This document shows positions 1 through 11,174 of a DNA stretch of 64,000 nt, one piece after another; positions within the stretch are counted from its first letter, which is position 1, and the number at the start of each line of letters is the position of its first letter. The stretch spans positions 7,378,001-7,442,000 of the forward strand of contig JANTQA010000026.1 in assembly GCA_027625915.1 (NCBI GenBank), in the 5' to 3' direction. Source of the stretch: Anaeramoeba flamelloides (Eukaryota; Metamonada; Anaeramoebidae). The notes beneath the pieces are model-generated. The model saw nothing but the letters and a program-made list of their open reading frames with translations. It did no database searches and was not told where the DNA came from. The translations under genes and the position numbers were made by a program.

Positions 1-200
1 ATTACTTTTTAAAATAATAGAAGGAAAAAAACAACAAGTACAGTTAATTAAAAATTTTGTCAAAATAATTTTTTAAAACCTGAAAAATTTAATTTATGTT
101 CTAGAGAAATACTTTTTTAATTTGATTATTTGTAATCATTTATCAATAAATCAATCTTAATTATTACAATGAGTTGAAAATAATTAATGGATTAATAATA

Positions 201-571
201 CACAAGAGTAAATTTGGGTGTTGTAAAAAATACAGTTTTTACGATTTTAGAGATAAACAAAGAGTTCCATTTATTTATCCAAATTTTGGTAATAGGAAAT
301 ATAATATCTTAAAATCTTAATAGACTAAGAACTATTTTAATCAAAAAACCGTTTGGCAAATAATAATCTTTCAAATTTAAAAAAAAACATTTTTCAAACA
401 AAGTATTTGTATTTGCCAAACTATTTTATATTGAAAATCCCTTTGAGATCAAAAATCAAAACGAATATTTTGTTTACTATTACAAAAATGTAGATAAATA
501 CATGGAACTCTTTGTTTATCTCTAAAATCATGTAAACTCTATTTTTTACAATATTCATGTTGACACTTGTG
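201..571. mobile_element. TA-flanked non-autonomous DNA transposon, long terminal inverted repeats
   Basis: The left end (CACAAGAGT...) and the reverse complement of the right end (CACAAGTGT...) match over roughly 80 bp, including the shared core GATAAACAAAGAGTTCCAT. The element is 371 bp and has TA on both sides (199-200 and 572-573), the target choice of Tc1/mariner elements. It has no coding capacity, so it is best called a MITE. The family assignment rests only on the TA target. Confidence 0.7.
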
Positions 572-2436
572 TATCAATATTCTTTTTTTCTTTTAACTCC
601 AATTCTTCAAATATTTTCAAACAAATCAAAGTTATTTAAATCAATTATAGTCTGAATAAAATAAAAAAATAATATTAATAATTGATTTACATAAACCCAC
701 TTCCTTTTATTACTCTCTTGATACTTATAAGGAATATTTCCTAATTTATAAACTTTCTTGAGATTTAATAAATTATTTGGGAATAAAAAAAATGAATTAG
801 CAATTTTTTTAGATATTCAAGGATTCAATATTTGATTTTATTTTTATTCTATTTTTATATAGATTTATTTTGAATGTTTTTTCTAAACACAAACGATCAT
901 AAATACCCACAAATGATATGTGATATAAATAAATAATGTTTTCAAATAAATTTCTTTTTTTCCAATCTAAAATCAAAACTAAAAAGATCAAATCTTTTTG
1001 ATAATCTAGATGAAGTAATAATTAATTTTATTAAACAAAAAATATTTTATTTATTCATTAGGCCGAAGATTATGGAATTTTCCTTAAATTATTAACCACT
1101 ATCAATTCATATTATGATAATAAGTTTTTTTTTTTTGAAAAATTTTTTATAAAGTAATCCAAAACTCTTGGAATCTAATATGATATTTTCAATTAGGTTT
1201 CAAAAAAAAAAAAAAAAAAGTTAAAACAATAGTTTATGTTAAATTTATTAAAACAGTTTAAAAAAGGGAGATGATCTAGATAAAAAAAGTAATTTTTACT
1301 GTTTCAAACAATATTAAAAAAAAAATGATTTTATATACTATTAGTCACAATATAGTACATTTTAATATTAATAAATATCTAAAAAAAATGAATTAATCAA
1401 AATTTGGTGATAAAAATAATTTAAAAAAGAAGAATGGGAGACAACCATTTCACTTTTTGTTATTTTGATTGTTCAATCGTTTTTGAAAAAAAAAAATTAA
1501 AAGATTTTTTTCATCTTGTTCAAATGTATGTACATGTCTAAATTTCAAGAATAGATTTGAATCTATAAGGAAGTGTTGAAATTTGCAATAATAATCTATT
1601 TATAAGATTATCTAAGAATTTACAAAGAACACAAATATTTTTAAAAACATAATACTCAAATAATTTATTCAAAATTAAATATTTTAGAATTTGGTTTTGA
1701 AAAGGATGAAAAATTGTAAAATTATTTCAAAAAAGTGTAAGATTATTTTAAAAAATGAATGATAATTTTAAAAAAAACAATGATAATTGTTTATTTGCAA
1801 AAATTAGTTAATGAGGCAAAATTACCAAAATTATGAATTAATTATAATTTTGATAATATTTTAGAGATTAATATAATTTAATTCAACTCAAAAATATTTT
1901 TAAACAATAAATATCTGATTAGCGGCAAGAGTAACAAAAAATTATAAAAGACATCCTAATTTCCCAAAAAATAAAGATAAAACGAACTGAAAATTGATGA
2001 ATCCAAAATTCTAATCAATAAAAGAAAGAAAAACTCAAAAATTATAGAAATTCTTGGGTTTTAAAAGTATATCAGAAAAATTTGAAGTTTTCAAAAAAGT
2101 TAGAGTTACTTTTCTTTTTTTATTGTATTTTTTTATTTTTATTTTTCAAATTTTTAGAATTTACTTTTTTTGTCTTTTTTCATTTGATTTTCTTTTTATT
2201 CCTTTATTTTATTTTCTTTTTATTTTATTTTTTATTTTTTTTTTTTTGATACTTTTTTGATATTTTTTTTCGCTGTACATAAAATTTATGTTAAAAAAAA
2301 AAAATTGATCAAAAGAAAATGCCAATAAATCTTATAAAAATTACAGATATGATATTTTGACTATACATTTAATTACCAACAAAAATTTTTCTTATTATCC
2401 TTGTTTCATTGAAATTTAAACACTACAAAATACTCA

Positions 2437-2640
2437 ATGCTCGTTTCAAAAATTGTGATTCACTTTTTTTTAGTTGTTCGTTTTAGTTTTTAAATTTATA
2501 AAATATTGAGTTTGTATCTGTTAAAATAATTAAATTGTGTTTTAGTATTAAAATTTTATAATTAGTTGTTCTCCAATACTAAAAAATTATTTTTTTGTTT
2601 TCAAATTATTCTACCAGATGACTTTAAATTTTTGAAATAA
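2437..2640. mobile_element. Degenerate Tc1/mariner-type MITE (family also at 41010, 43435, 46760)
   Basis: The left end resembles ATGCTCATTTCAAAAATTGTG, followed by a GATTCAC-like segment. A diverged mirror-image end lies near 2615-2640. The length of about 205 bp matches the better-preserved copies in the RALGAPB introns. It is more mutated than those copies and its exact ends are uncertain. Confidence 0.5.
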
Positions 2641-3105
2641 ATTATTTTTAAAAAAAAATACAGAATGATAATTTTTAAATATAAACTAAAGTTAAAAATG
2701 AATTTTTAAGATTTTTTATTGCCTTTAATTTTTTTTATGAATCTGAAATTAACTTTAAGTGTTTGACAATGAATAATCTCTCAATATGAATGGATTGAAT
2801 TTTAATAATTTATATTGATCAGTTGAAAAAAGAAGAAGAATATTTCGAAAATGTTCATTTTTGAGTGAATTTTTTCTGTTAAAAGGTTAACAATTTTTTT
2901 CTCCTGTAATAATTTTGATATAATTGTCTAAAAGTGCAAGAAAAATTAGAAATGATTTATTTATTTTTGTTATTTGATTTTCAACCTTAGTAATTTATAA
3001 ATGAAGATCTAACTGCTAACATTTTTTATTTATTTATTTATTAAACAAAGATATTTAAGTTATCCATCAAGTCTAACAATTCTAAAATTAAGTGCATTTA
3101 AGAAC

Positions 3106-3402
3106 AGCTTAAATAGATATTACTAATGTAATAAATAAAATTTCAAACAGATTTTGTTCTTTATGTTTAAAATATGAACATAAGGAAATAATAGAAAATA
3201 TTCATCACTTTTTATGTGTATGTCCTCCCTATGAAAACGATAGATTGATTTTTCTGAATAAATCCAAAGAAATAAATCTTAATGAAATAATTTTAAATTA
3301 TGATAGCTTAAAATTATTTTTGTTAATTAATAATCATAAAATCTATGATTTTACGCTTAAATTCCCTTTCAGAAATTTAAGTAAAAAGACACTTAAAATG
3401 TA
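3106..3402 (+). pseudogene. LINE (non-LTR retrotransposon) 3' end remnant with CCHC-like zinc motif
   Basis: One frame reads through a segment with cysteine and histidine in the order CSLC, then HH, then CVCPPYENDR. This is the zinc-binding motif (C-x2-C ... H-x3-5-C) commonly found C-terminal to the reverse transcriptase of LINE-type retrotransposons (zf-RVT). The frame closes with a stop at 3400-3402. An in-frame stop sits just upstream and no reverse transcriptase core is visible. This is therefore a 5'-truncated fragment, the usual fate of LINE copies. It could instead be an unrelated zinc-knuckle fragment. Confidence 0.5.
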
Positions 3403-3751
3403 ATTTACACTTTTTCCTCAATAAAAAAAAAACTAACATTTTTTTTTGCAAGCTTAAATATAAAAGACATAATATCCAGATTCTGATTCATTGGACTTAT
3501 TAAAAGTAATTTGAAAATATTGTTTTCAAGAATTTTATAAAAAAACCAAAAAACCAAAAAAATCAAAATTAATTTGAGTTGGAAATAGAAGACAAAATTG
3601 TTCATTTGTTCAAAAATAAGAAACTCTGTATTAGAATTGTTAAAATTAAGACTTTTAGAATTTTTGTTTTTTAATGATTATTATTTGAGGAAAGTGTAGA
3701 AAATTTTTTTATTTTTATTTTTATAAGGTATATTTCACTTTTCAATCTTCT

Positions 3752-5017
3752 TTATTTGTTTTTCTTATTACCGTATGTTCTTTTAAACCACATTTTATGT
3801 AAAAAATTGAAAATGCCGAGATCTTGTGATATAAATTTATGCAAAAACCAATGAGACCAATGGGGGATAATCCTATAGCTTGTTCCAAGCTGAGCAAGAG
3901 TTTGCTTAACATATTTTTGTGGTGTGGGCATTAGCCATTTCAGTTTCAAAAAATATGGGAATTTGAAATCAGAAAAGAAGGCCAAGACATAGGAAGTCCT
4001 GACGTTCCTCATACGGTATTCAAAATTCATACAGAGCGACCAATTTGCAAGGAATCTCTTTGTTGAGTTATACACGGACACATATGGGAGATCTTTCCAC
4101 ATCACAAAGGAAGACATGTTGATAACGTAGCCACCCGCCTTTTCAAGCATATAAGGCAACACTAGCCTTGTCATCCTTACAACAACGTTAACATTTACAT
4201 TGATCATGTCAAGGTCCTCTTCAATTGGCGTTTCATGAAACATCGATGGCTTGTCGGGTCGGATTGTTGCGTTATTGACGAGCACACGCACATTGAGGGG
4301 ATCTAACTCGTCTTTCACCCACACAAGGATTTCATCAAGATCACCTTTCCAATCGACCTCGAAAACCTTTGTCTCTGATTTTGGGTGCTGTTTTTGGACT
4401 AAATCAGAAACTTCGTTTGCTTTGTTCAAGTCTTTCGAGAACATCAGAATATTGAAGCCCTGCTCGGCTAATTGTAAAGAATACTCCCTTCCAATATCAT
4501 CATCTACTTCAGTTATTACTATTTGTTTATTGGTTATTGTTTATTGGTTGCGTTTGGTTTGTTTTTTAAGTTTTAAAAATATTTTTCAATGATTGTTATG
4601 TGTTGGTGAAAATTAATAAAGAAAAATGTTATGTTCAAAAAATTTAATTTGTTGTTTGTTTTTTTTGTGTTTTTGTTTTTTTTAATCTTTTTATTGTTGT
4701 TTTTGTTTTTGCTCAGAAAATTTTTACAAAAACCAAAGGAACAAAAAACAAGTTTTAAGAATTTTCCAACTGTTTGGAGAAAAAAAATTTTAAAAACTAT
4801 TTATTTTACCGGCCCAAACTTCTGCTTCAGGGTAACTGTCTCTAATGATAGTAGGTCTTCTTAAAAATTTTCGATAAATCATGAGGAACAGGCGATAGCA
4901 ATATCTTAGAGAAATTATGACACCAAAAAGAAAAAAGACATAGTTGAGATATTTGGGTGTGTTTTCCCTTGAAATTTTTGAATAAAGGTATTTTAACACC
5001 ATAACCTTTTGAGTCAC
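3752..5017 (-). CDS. HSD17B12: Very-long-chain 3-oxoacyl-CoA reductase, 17-beta-HSD12-like SDR (2 exons)
   Basis: Exons are complement(4810-5017) and complement(3752-4518), with a 291-bp GT-AG intron. The joined protein is 324 residues (human HSD17B12 is 312). Family members reduce 3-oxoacyl-CoA in the ER fatty-acid elongation cycle. Residues about 26-48 form an N-terminal hydrophobic segment. The Rossmann fold begins right at the splice junction (EVWA/VITEVDDDIG). The motif LVNNAT (149-154) follows, then NMSS with catalytic Ser 206, then YNSTK with Tyr 219 and Lys 223. The C-terminus ends KKNK, a dilysine ER-retrieval signal of the kind read by COPI. Oddity: the usual TGxxxGIG cofactor motif reads TEVDDDIG, so two of its three glycines are acidic, and NNAG reads NNAT. 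The active-site triad is intact, so the gene may encode an altered-cofactor or divergent paralogue. Confidence 0.88.
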
Positions 5018-5412
5018 GATAGTGTTTTTAATTGAAAAAATAAAAAGCTTTGAGAAAAAATGAAAAGTTGTGTTTTGCTTAATTTTTCTAAAAAGTGTTT
5101 TATTTCATTTCTTGTTCTAATATGTTATATGGTGGTAATTCATTGAAGATTTAGTTTGCGAAAATTTTGGCTAATGCTTTTTAAGTTGAAAAATGTACCT
5201 AACCTTTCTTTCACTATATTTCTTTACAAAATTATCACTAAAAGTTAACAAATTAAAAAACGAAAAAAATTAACTTAGTTGCAAACAGTTCGTTATGTTT
5301 CAAATCATCTATATTTCTAGAAATACTTTTATTCATCATATTCCATTAAGGTATTAAAAATTTATTTCTACAGGTTCATAATCGCCAGTGTTTTGTAAAT
5401 GTTTGTGTTATT

Positions 5413-5584
5413 GGTATTTGAATTTGAAATCGGATTTTTTTTATTTCATTATCAATTTTCCTTTTTCAAGAGAATATAGATCGAGAGCCTCAAATTGTCA
5501 CCCAATTTCTTTGAGAACTGTATTTATTCAAAAAAAATCTGGAAAAGGAAGTGAAAATTCTTTCCCATTTAGAATTCAAATACC
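5413..5584. mobile_element. Palindromic MITE, GGTATTTGAAT ends (related to 18863-19023)
   Basis: The segment starts GGTATTTGAAT and ends ATTCAAATACC. The arms pair imperfectly for tens of bases. The centre carries a more GC-rich segment (GATCGAGAGCCTCAAATTG) whose reverse complement resembles the centre of the 18863-19023 element. Two copies in opposite orientation and of similar size (about 160-170 bp) suggest a small foldback transposon family. No target duplication could be fixed. Confidence 0.55.
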
Positions 5585-7001
5585 AGTATTGAAAAAAATA
5601 AAAGTTATTTTGAGTTAGTGTAAAAAATTATGTGATATTGCTTTAAATATTGTCAAGCTTAGAATAATTCTTGTTTTTGAAACAATAACTAGTTACCACA
5701 TAGTGTTTCTAAATATTTGTTTCTTTGACAAACTTTAAAAATTGTAAAAAATAAACTGAAAGTGTTAGTTTTAAATGGAAAAAATAAATATTTTCTCAAA
5801 GTTCAATAAGGAAGCTTCATTGAATCTCTCAAAATGTAATTTTTAAATTGGCTTCATGAAGATTTTTAGTTTTTTTCAATACTTCATTAGGGAATATTTG
5901 GAGAAACTTAAATAAAAATTTTAAGGTATTAATTGGAAAATGCTTGTATTTGGATTTTTAAGGTAATCAGTTTTTATTTTTTTTTTGAATAAAAATTTCG
6001 GATAAGTTTTGATAATTATAAGAAAAAACAGTTCTACACAATTTCGATTTAAATACCTTAATGAAAATCAAAACAAAGATCAAATAATCAAAGATATAAT
6101 AAATTTTAAAAAAAAAATGAAGGGAGAAAGATACTTGTTGTTTTTCCAATACTATCTTCAAGTGTTTTGGAATTTTATTTGATTGAATTAAGTATAAAAA
6201 GTAGTTTAACAATTTAAATATTTTGGAGATCTCCAAAACACTCTCAACATTTGATTGGATTCTAATAATAAATTAGGTTTTTATTAATAGTTAATTTGAT
6301 TGATAATAATACAATGAAATATTCTTGGAAGTTAATTTGTTTTTTCTTTGTATTTCTTTATCCTTCTCATTTTAGGTCAACTTTCCAATTAAAAATTGTG
6401 TAAGAATTTTTTTTACCTTTCTTGTTTTTTTCCCAAATGATATATCAAATATAGTTTGCTGAGTTTTCTAAGAATACAATAATCAAAAAAGCCTGTATGC
6501 AGAACATTCAACCTATTTTTCGAGATAAAAGTATAACTTTGTTTTTTCTTCTTGTGGCAATACAACACCGAATTCATAACCAATTAAGGATGTAAAATCT
6601 TTGATATTTAAAGTAATATTTTAAATAGTAATTGAATTTGTTGATAAAATTTTCACAATTGTTGAAGAATTTAGAAATTTATGAATTTTTTTTAGAAAAA
6701 AATTTTCTTTTAAAAATCTTTTTTAATTTTTCACTATTTTTATTAAGCAATTTGATCCTCAAATTTATAGAATTTATTTTTTTAGAAAAAAACTTTAAGA
6801 AATCAATTACAATTTACTTTTAGTTTATTTATTCATTCTTCATCACTTAATATATTGGTATCCAATAACAAAGAAACTCACTTTTTGTTTTGAAACACTA
6901 TTTAAAAAACTGTTCAGATTTTATTTTGATAGCAGAAGGCAATTTTTTTTTTTTTTTTTTGAAAGGATCTTATTTATTTACTTAATCAAACAATTTGACT
7001 A

Positions 7002-7198
7002 CAGTCAGTTTCACTTTTAAGGCACAAACTTTCAACGGAATTTAAGTCACAAAAAAATCTCAAATTAAGGCACAAAATTTGGAATTTTTTTTTTTACAAT
7101 TTATTTTTACTAGAATTTGAATTTTGTGCCTTAATTTGAGATTTTTATTGTGCCTTAAATTTTGTTGAAAGTTTGTGCCTTAAAAGTGAAACTGACTG
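7002..7198. mobile_element. Tc1/mariner-like foldback MITE (CAGTCAGTTTCAC ends)
   Basis: The 197-bp element is almost entirely a hairpin. The left arm CAGTCAGTTTCACTTTTAAG is mirrored by CTTAAAAGTGAAACTGACTG on the right. It is flanked by TA at 7000-7001 and 7199-7200. CAGT... ends next to a TA target are typical of Tc1/mariner elements. Arms are about 90 bp around a T-rich loop near 7085-7110. Few differences separate the arms, so this is a relatively young copy. Confidence 0.75.
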
Positions 7199-10100
7199 TA
7201 ATCTTAAAAACAAAATTCGTAAGTATATGAAAATTAAGTCCAAAGTTAATTGGCTAGTTATTGTTTTTGTATTTTTTATCGAAAACCATAATATAAATTT
7301 TATTATAATTAGTTAAATATAAAAAAAATCAGATTAAAAAAAAAAACCACAATGTTATTTTGTGACAAACTTTTTTTTTTTTAAAAAAAAATAAACTCTA
7401 TTTCAAAATAATTTTCCAATTAAAAATTAGATTTTGAAAATAAATCTTTTTTATAAATTGAAGTTATTTATTAACATAAAACAATTACAATTTTAGTATT
7501 CGGTTTTATAAACTGGAAATATTTGTTTTTCTTCTAAAAATAAAATAAAAAAAAGTAGGAAAAAATTAAAAAAAATTGGGCTATTTATTATGAAATTGAG
7601 TTTAAAAACTGTTTTAAAAACATGGAATATTAAAGGTACAGTGACACTCAAATTTAATTTACAATTATTGGCTCAAAAAACACCAAATTACAGACAAAAA
7701 ATCAATTAGAAATGATCTTTTGAGAAATTTGTTTTTTACCTAATTTTGGAGCTTTGGGGACAAATTTTAATTGATATAATTTTATTTAAATTTAAATTCT
7801 AATGATTTAGAAAAAAATAACTCAATGGTTAGAAATTTTACAATCAATATAAATGAAATACAATTGTAAAAAAGTTTCCATTTTGAAATAATCTTCTTCT
7901 TCTTTTTGAATATTCAATAAATATATCTGAAACTGGTATTCCACAACAAAATAAAAACCTATTGTTAAAAATTTTGAGCCAATTTTACATTAAAAAAAAA
8001 TTATAGAAACAAAAAGTTAATTCAAGTTTATTATACTAATCCAAAAAAATTAAATCTCAAATTTCAGAAAATATATTCTTTAATTTTGTTTCAATAATGT
8101 TATTTTAATTTTTCATAAATATAAATACAATGTACAAATGTATATCTAGATATGATCTTATTAAGTTTTTTTTATTAGTATTCCAAAAAATATATATGTT
8201 CCTTAACCATTAACCACCCTTTAAATGAAAAAAGGAATAAATACCAAAATATTATTTATTAATATATCGAAATACTAGAGGTTTTGAAGATAATATCTAT
8301 TTATCCTATATTAGTAATGATTTTGTAATAATTTTCAAAAATCGTGATTAATCATACTTCATTGTGAAAAAGCAGACAATCCTGATAAAATCCAAAAACC
8401 TATATAAAATACAAAATCGGCAGAAAAATAAATTTTTTTTTTTTGGGTTAATAGGACGAAAATATATCCTCATTAAATTTGATAAAGTATATTGTATATA
8501 GCAATACCTTCCCCATTAAAAATTGTTAGGAGATATCTGAAAGTTTTTTAAATTGTATGAAAGTGTTTGAAAAGTTTGAAAGAATTAAAACTAGGTAAGA
8601 GGAATTATGAGATTTTTTGTAGCTGAAAATAATGTTTTTTTTCATTTTTTTTTTTATTGTTTACAAAAAGAAAAACTTCCACATAAAATTACAATGAAAA
8701 AAAAATCAACACACTCTAGAAATTTCACTTGAAATATATAAAAGATAGATTTTGTTAAAATGAGTTTATAGCCTTTCCAAGCTAAATAAATTAAAAGAAT
8801 AAAGAATGATTTTTCTGGTTATTGGTGATTGAAGACAAAAAAACCATTTAAATGCTAGCTGAAGTTTCTCTAGATGCTAAAATCAGAGAAAAAGAATAAA
8901 ACGAAGAAACATAGATTCCTAACGATCTTTATAATAAGTGATATGGTTATGGTGTAGAGAAAGCTGTTGTAAGGTTATCTACTCTCTGTAATTTTTTAGA
9001 GTATTGTGATTATTTTTAACTTGAAGAACACATTCTTTTAAAGACTGCATGGATACTTTGTAATTTTATTAAACTTTTTATTTATAACAATCTTTAAAAC
9101 AATGATAAATTTTAAAAATTAATATACCTTTCAGTTCGTATTGTTGTTGCTAATTAAAAGTATTGTTGGAACTTTGAAGATAATCAATAGAACACCACAA
9201 TTAAATTCTTTGATCTGATCCTTGATTGAATCAAATTTACTTTTTATTGATTTTTATTATAATTTTTTTTTTATAAAGAACAACTCTTCTTCGTCTAATT
9301 TATTTTTTGATCAAACATTTTTTCTTTTTAAAAATATAATTAAATTTACATAAAATACATCAACTCTAGTATTCCGATTTAATTTTTTATCACGATATTT
9401 TTAACGTTTATCATCCTTTTTAGACAATTATCATAATTATATATAATATTGTGATTTGTGATTTGTGATGTTCTCAAGATATTATTCATATTCACAATTT
9501 TATTAAATACAGTGAGTTGATAAAAATAATTGTGATATTTGAAACTTTAATTGAAATTTTTAAAATATCTCGTGAATTGAAAAAGATATCACCACATCCT
9601 CTATTATAAAGCCACCTTTCACTAAAAGTAAAATAATATTCTATTAAAAAGGGAAAAAAATCTGTATATAGTATCAACAAGTATATTGATAATCAAAATG
9701 ATGAAAATTTTTTCATAACGAAAAATGTTTAGATAAAAAAACAAAAAATATTTTATTTGCTTTTTCATTTGAACAACAAGGAATGACTCATATAACCTGA
9801 AATAATAACAACTCTAGTAACAAAAATATCACTAAAAAATTGTTTTTAAAACAATTCAATACAAAGTAATTTTAAAAAAATAAAAATTACTTAAAGGATT
9901 TTTTTAAAATTCTTTGAAATATTATTAAAAAATCTAGTTTTGAAAAAGTTATCGAAATTTTTATGAAGATATTTAACTCTTGAAGAATGATTTGACATAT
10001 ATAAAGGGGATACATCATCATCAATAATAATTACGCTAATATATAATATTTCATTTTATTGAAAATAATACAATTAAAAAAACATTTCTAATTATTTGAA

Positions 10101-11174
10101 GATGATTTAATCTTAATTTTAAATGGTGACCCAAACTAATGATATTGCAAATTAATTTTAATATTAGTATATATTTTTCTAATTAATTTTAAAACATACT
10201 AAAGATAAAACATTAAAATCAAAATATTTAAAATAAAAAATTATTCCAATATTTACTTGAAAAAATTCAATATATGTCAATACAGTAAAAAAAAGTTAAA
10301 AGAACCTGAAAATTTCTATAATTGACTATTTAAAATTAATTTACAAACAAATAATTAGAAATTCGATTATTTCAATCTTTTTTATCACGTCAAAAGAACT
10401 ATAAGTTTTAAAAATTGAATTATGAAATAAAAACTTTTCATTATATAAAAATCTTGAATTAATATATATATATATATATATATAGTACTTAAAAATGTAA
10501 TATAAACCCAAACACACTGGTTCTTATCTACAAAACTGAATTTAAAATCAACAAGAAAATAATTTCTGTAAATAACTAAAAACTTCTTTTTCAAAAGCAT
10601 TTGTTTTTATTATTTTAGATATATTTTTTATTTAAAAAATTCAAATACAATACTGGACTCATTACAAAGCTAAATAGATATCTGTATTTGAAAACTCTTC
10701 TTCATAAGTTTTGGCAACCTTTTTATTCATAGAGAAAAGTTCATCAATTAAATTTTTAACATGCAAAAAATCTTTGACTAAAATTATTACTTTGATATTT
10801 TAAAAAACTATACCACTCGAAAAAAGCACTTCTCTTTCGCGCTAACATCGGATTAAACAATTAATTACTTATTTTCAAGATGAAACCTTAAATTGAGAAT
10901 CATTCTTTCCTCCAGACTATTGAACTTCAATTTGTTTGCAAATGAAATTATTCTTTCTTTTTTTTCTCAAAAGCAAAATTAATAAAAATGAAAATATTGA
11001 TATTTTTTTATAAGCAACTGATAATTTTTTTCAAAACCTTAACCTAAACCACTCTTAACTTTTAAGTTGAATTTTAATCAATTTTTTTTGAATTGTTACT
11101 CAATTTTAATAAATCTCTGATACAAAGAATTCATTTTTTTGAAATTTTGTTCAGAGTCCTTTATTTAAATAAAA

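Larger units (their letters stand above)
1..3751. other. Intergenic, AT-rich, with repeat remnants
   Basis: I see no host gene here. The stretch holds an inverted-repeat element (201-571), a degenerate MITE (about 2437-2640) and a LINE 3' remnant (about 3106-3402). The rest is low-complexity A/T sequence. The apparent reading frame near 2054-2260 is phenylalanine/leucine/isoleucine-only translation of T-runs and is not supported as a gene. Confidence 0.7.
5018..11174. other. Gene-poor intergenic region between reductase and coatomer gamma
   Basis: No exon-like or conserved coding sequence is visible on either strand over about 6 kb. Two palindromic MITEs are present (5413-5584 and 7002-7198), plus A/T homopolymers and an (AT)n run near 10460-10482. 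The two flanking genes are divergently transcribed, so both promoters should lie in this region. I can point to no specific motif for either. Confidence 0.65.

Noticed and set aside
2054-2260. 68-residue frame of Phe/Leu/Ile
   Set aside because: It is translation of T-runs only, with no conserved residues and no context.
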